Below, piece by piece: positions 32,843 to 33,073 of a stretch of DNA of 33,073 nucleotides (its first letter is position 1; each line of letters starts with the position of its first letter). Below the pieces are notes generated by a model, which saw only the letters and a list, made by a program, of their open reading frames with translations, was not told the origin of the DNA and searched no databases. The DNA comes from an uncultured Prevotella sp. (GTDB lineage: Bacteria > Bacteroidota > Bacteroidia > Bacteroidales > Bacteroidaceae): contig URSZ01000010.1 of NCBI GenBank assembly GCA_900550635.1, positions 1 to 33,073 on the forward strand. Reading direction: 5' to 3'. A program made the translations under genes and the position numbers.

Positions 32843-32985
32843 TTTCGGAGTGCTCTTTTTGTCTGTTTTCCGTGCCCGGTTTCCGCTGCTGCGGATGTCT
32901 GTTTTATACTCCGCACATGCAGCCAATCACTTGCACCGACCAAGGTGGCTAACGGAATAACCCGTCACGCAAGATTTGCCGCCCA

Positions 32986-33073
32986 TTACTTTGCTATGAA
33001 CTTGCGGCCTTTGCTTACGTACACGTTGCCCGGTATGGTCTTCAGCACACGCTGTCCCGAAAGGTCGTAAACC
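32986..33073 (-). CDS. C-terminal end of a secreted-type protein (partial, cut by the window edge)
   Basis: On the - strand, 28 codons run open from the edge to a TAA at 32986-32988. They read VYDLSGQRV, a short linker with GNVYVSKGRKFIAK at the end. This matches the conserved tail of many exported Bacteroidales proteins (VYDLxGRxV ... GxYIxxGxKxxxK), which resembles the type IX secretion C-terminal signal. Nothing can be said about the main domain, which lies outside the window. Confidence 0.75.
   Translation of the reverse strand, partial: VYDLSGQRVLKTIPGNVYVSKGRKFIAK

Larger units (their letters stand above)
32626..32985. other. 360-base intergenic region between the MATE gene and the edge gene
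   Basis: Contains the MATE terminator (32688-32725) and repeat copy 6 (32735-32842). From 32843 to 32985 I see no gene or recognisable site. The region is convergent: the MATE gene ends from the left and the edge gene from the right. Confidence 0.6.

Overview
The window comes from a Bacteroidota chromosome, most likely a gut-type member of the order Bacteroidales. The evidence is an SprA/Sov translocon gene next to ruvA, promoters of the Bacteroidetes TTTG / TAnnTTTG type, FadL-like outer-membrane protein, DUF1080 lipoproteins, a GH78 rhamnosidase lipoprotein and an EFR1-type ferredoxin. I cannot name the genus. I see no rRNA, tRNA, transposase, phage gene or CRISPR array.

Left part (1-11385, all + strand): a secreted Trp/Tyr/Gly-rich protein of unknown function, a FadL/OmpP1-type outer-membrane barrel, ruvA, and the giant outer-membrane gene sprA (sov), which starts with GTG 11 bases after ruvA.

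Middle part (11975-19374, + strand): a good promoter drives tatA-tatC. These are followed by a cytosolic Gfo/Idh/MocA oxidoreductase, a second one carrying a clear twin-arginine signal, two tandem DUF1080 lipoproteins, an exported sugar isomerase/epimerase-like TIM barrel and a third DUF1080 protein. This set looks like a C3-oxidation / beta-elimination glycoside-cleavage pathway: oxidise to the 3-keto sugar, cleave with the DUF1080 protein, hydrate, reduce. The translocon needed to export the cofactor-loaded dehydrogenase lies just upstream. This is the most interesting metabolic system here.

Polysaccharide part (19859-25177, + strand): two consecutive promoters precede a cupin 3,4-ketoisomerase (FdtA/WxcM type), a FemAB-like N-acyltransferase, a DegT-type sugar aminotransferase and three overlapping GT2 glycosyltransferase genes. 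The genes suggest synthesis of a dTDP-3-amino-3,6-dideoxyhexose, its acylation and its use in a surface glycan.

Right part (25228-31125, - strand): a GH78 alpha-L-rhamnosidase lipoprotein, then an ispE - EFR1 ferredoxin - glycosyltransferase operon. A MATE transporter (+) is divergent from ispE. The right edge holds the last 28 codons of a secreted-protein gene on the - strand.

Threaded through the window are six copies of an intergenic repeat of roughly 100-125 bp. It has a conserved leader followed, in five copies, by exactly three abutting 21-22 bp units built on inverted arms. All copies lie between genes, mostly at boundaries between functional modules. Two copies hold perfect 42-bp palindromes that differ by a compensatory pair of substitutions. 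This family is the clearest structure that ordinary gene annotation would miss.
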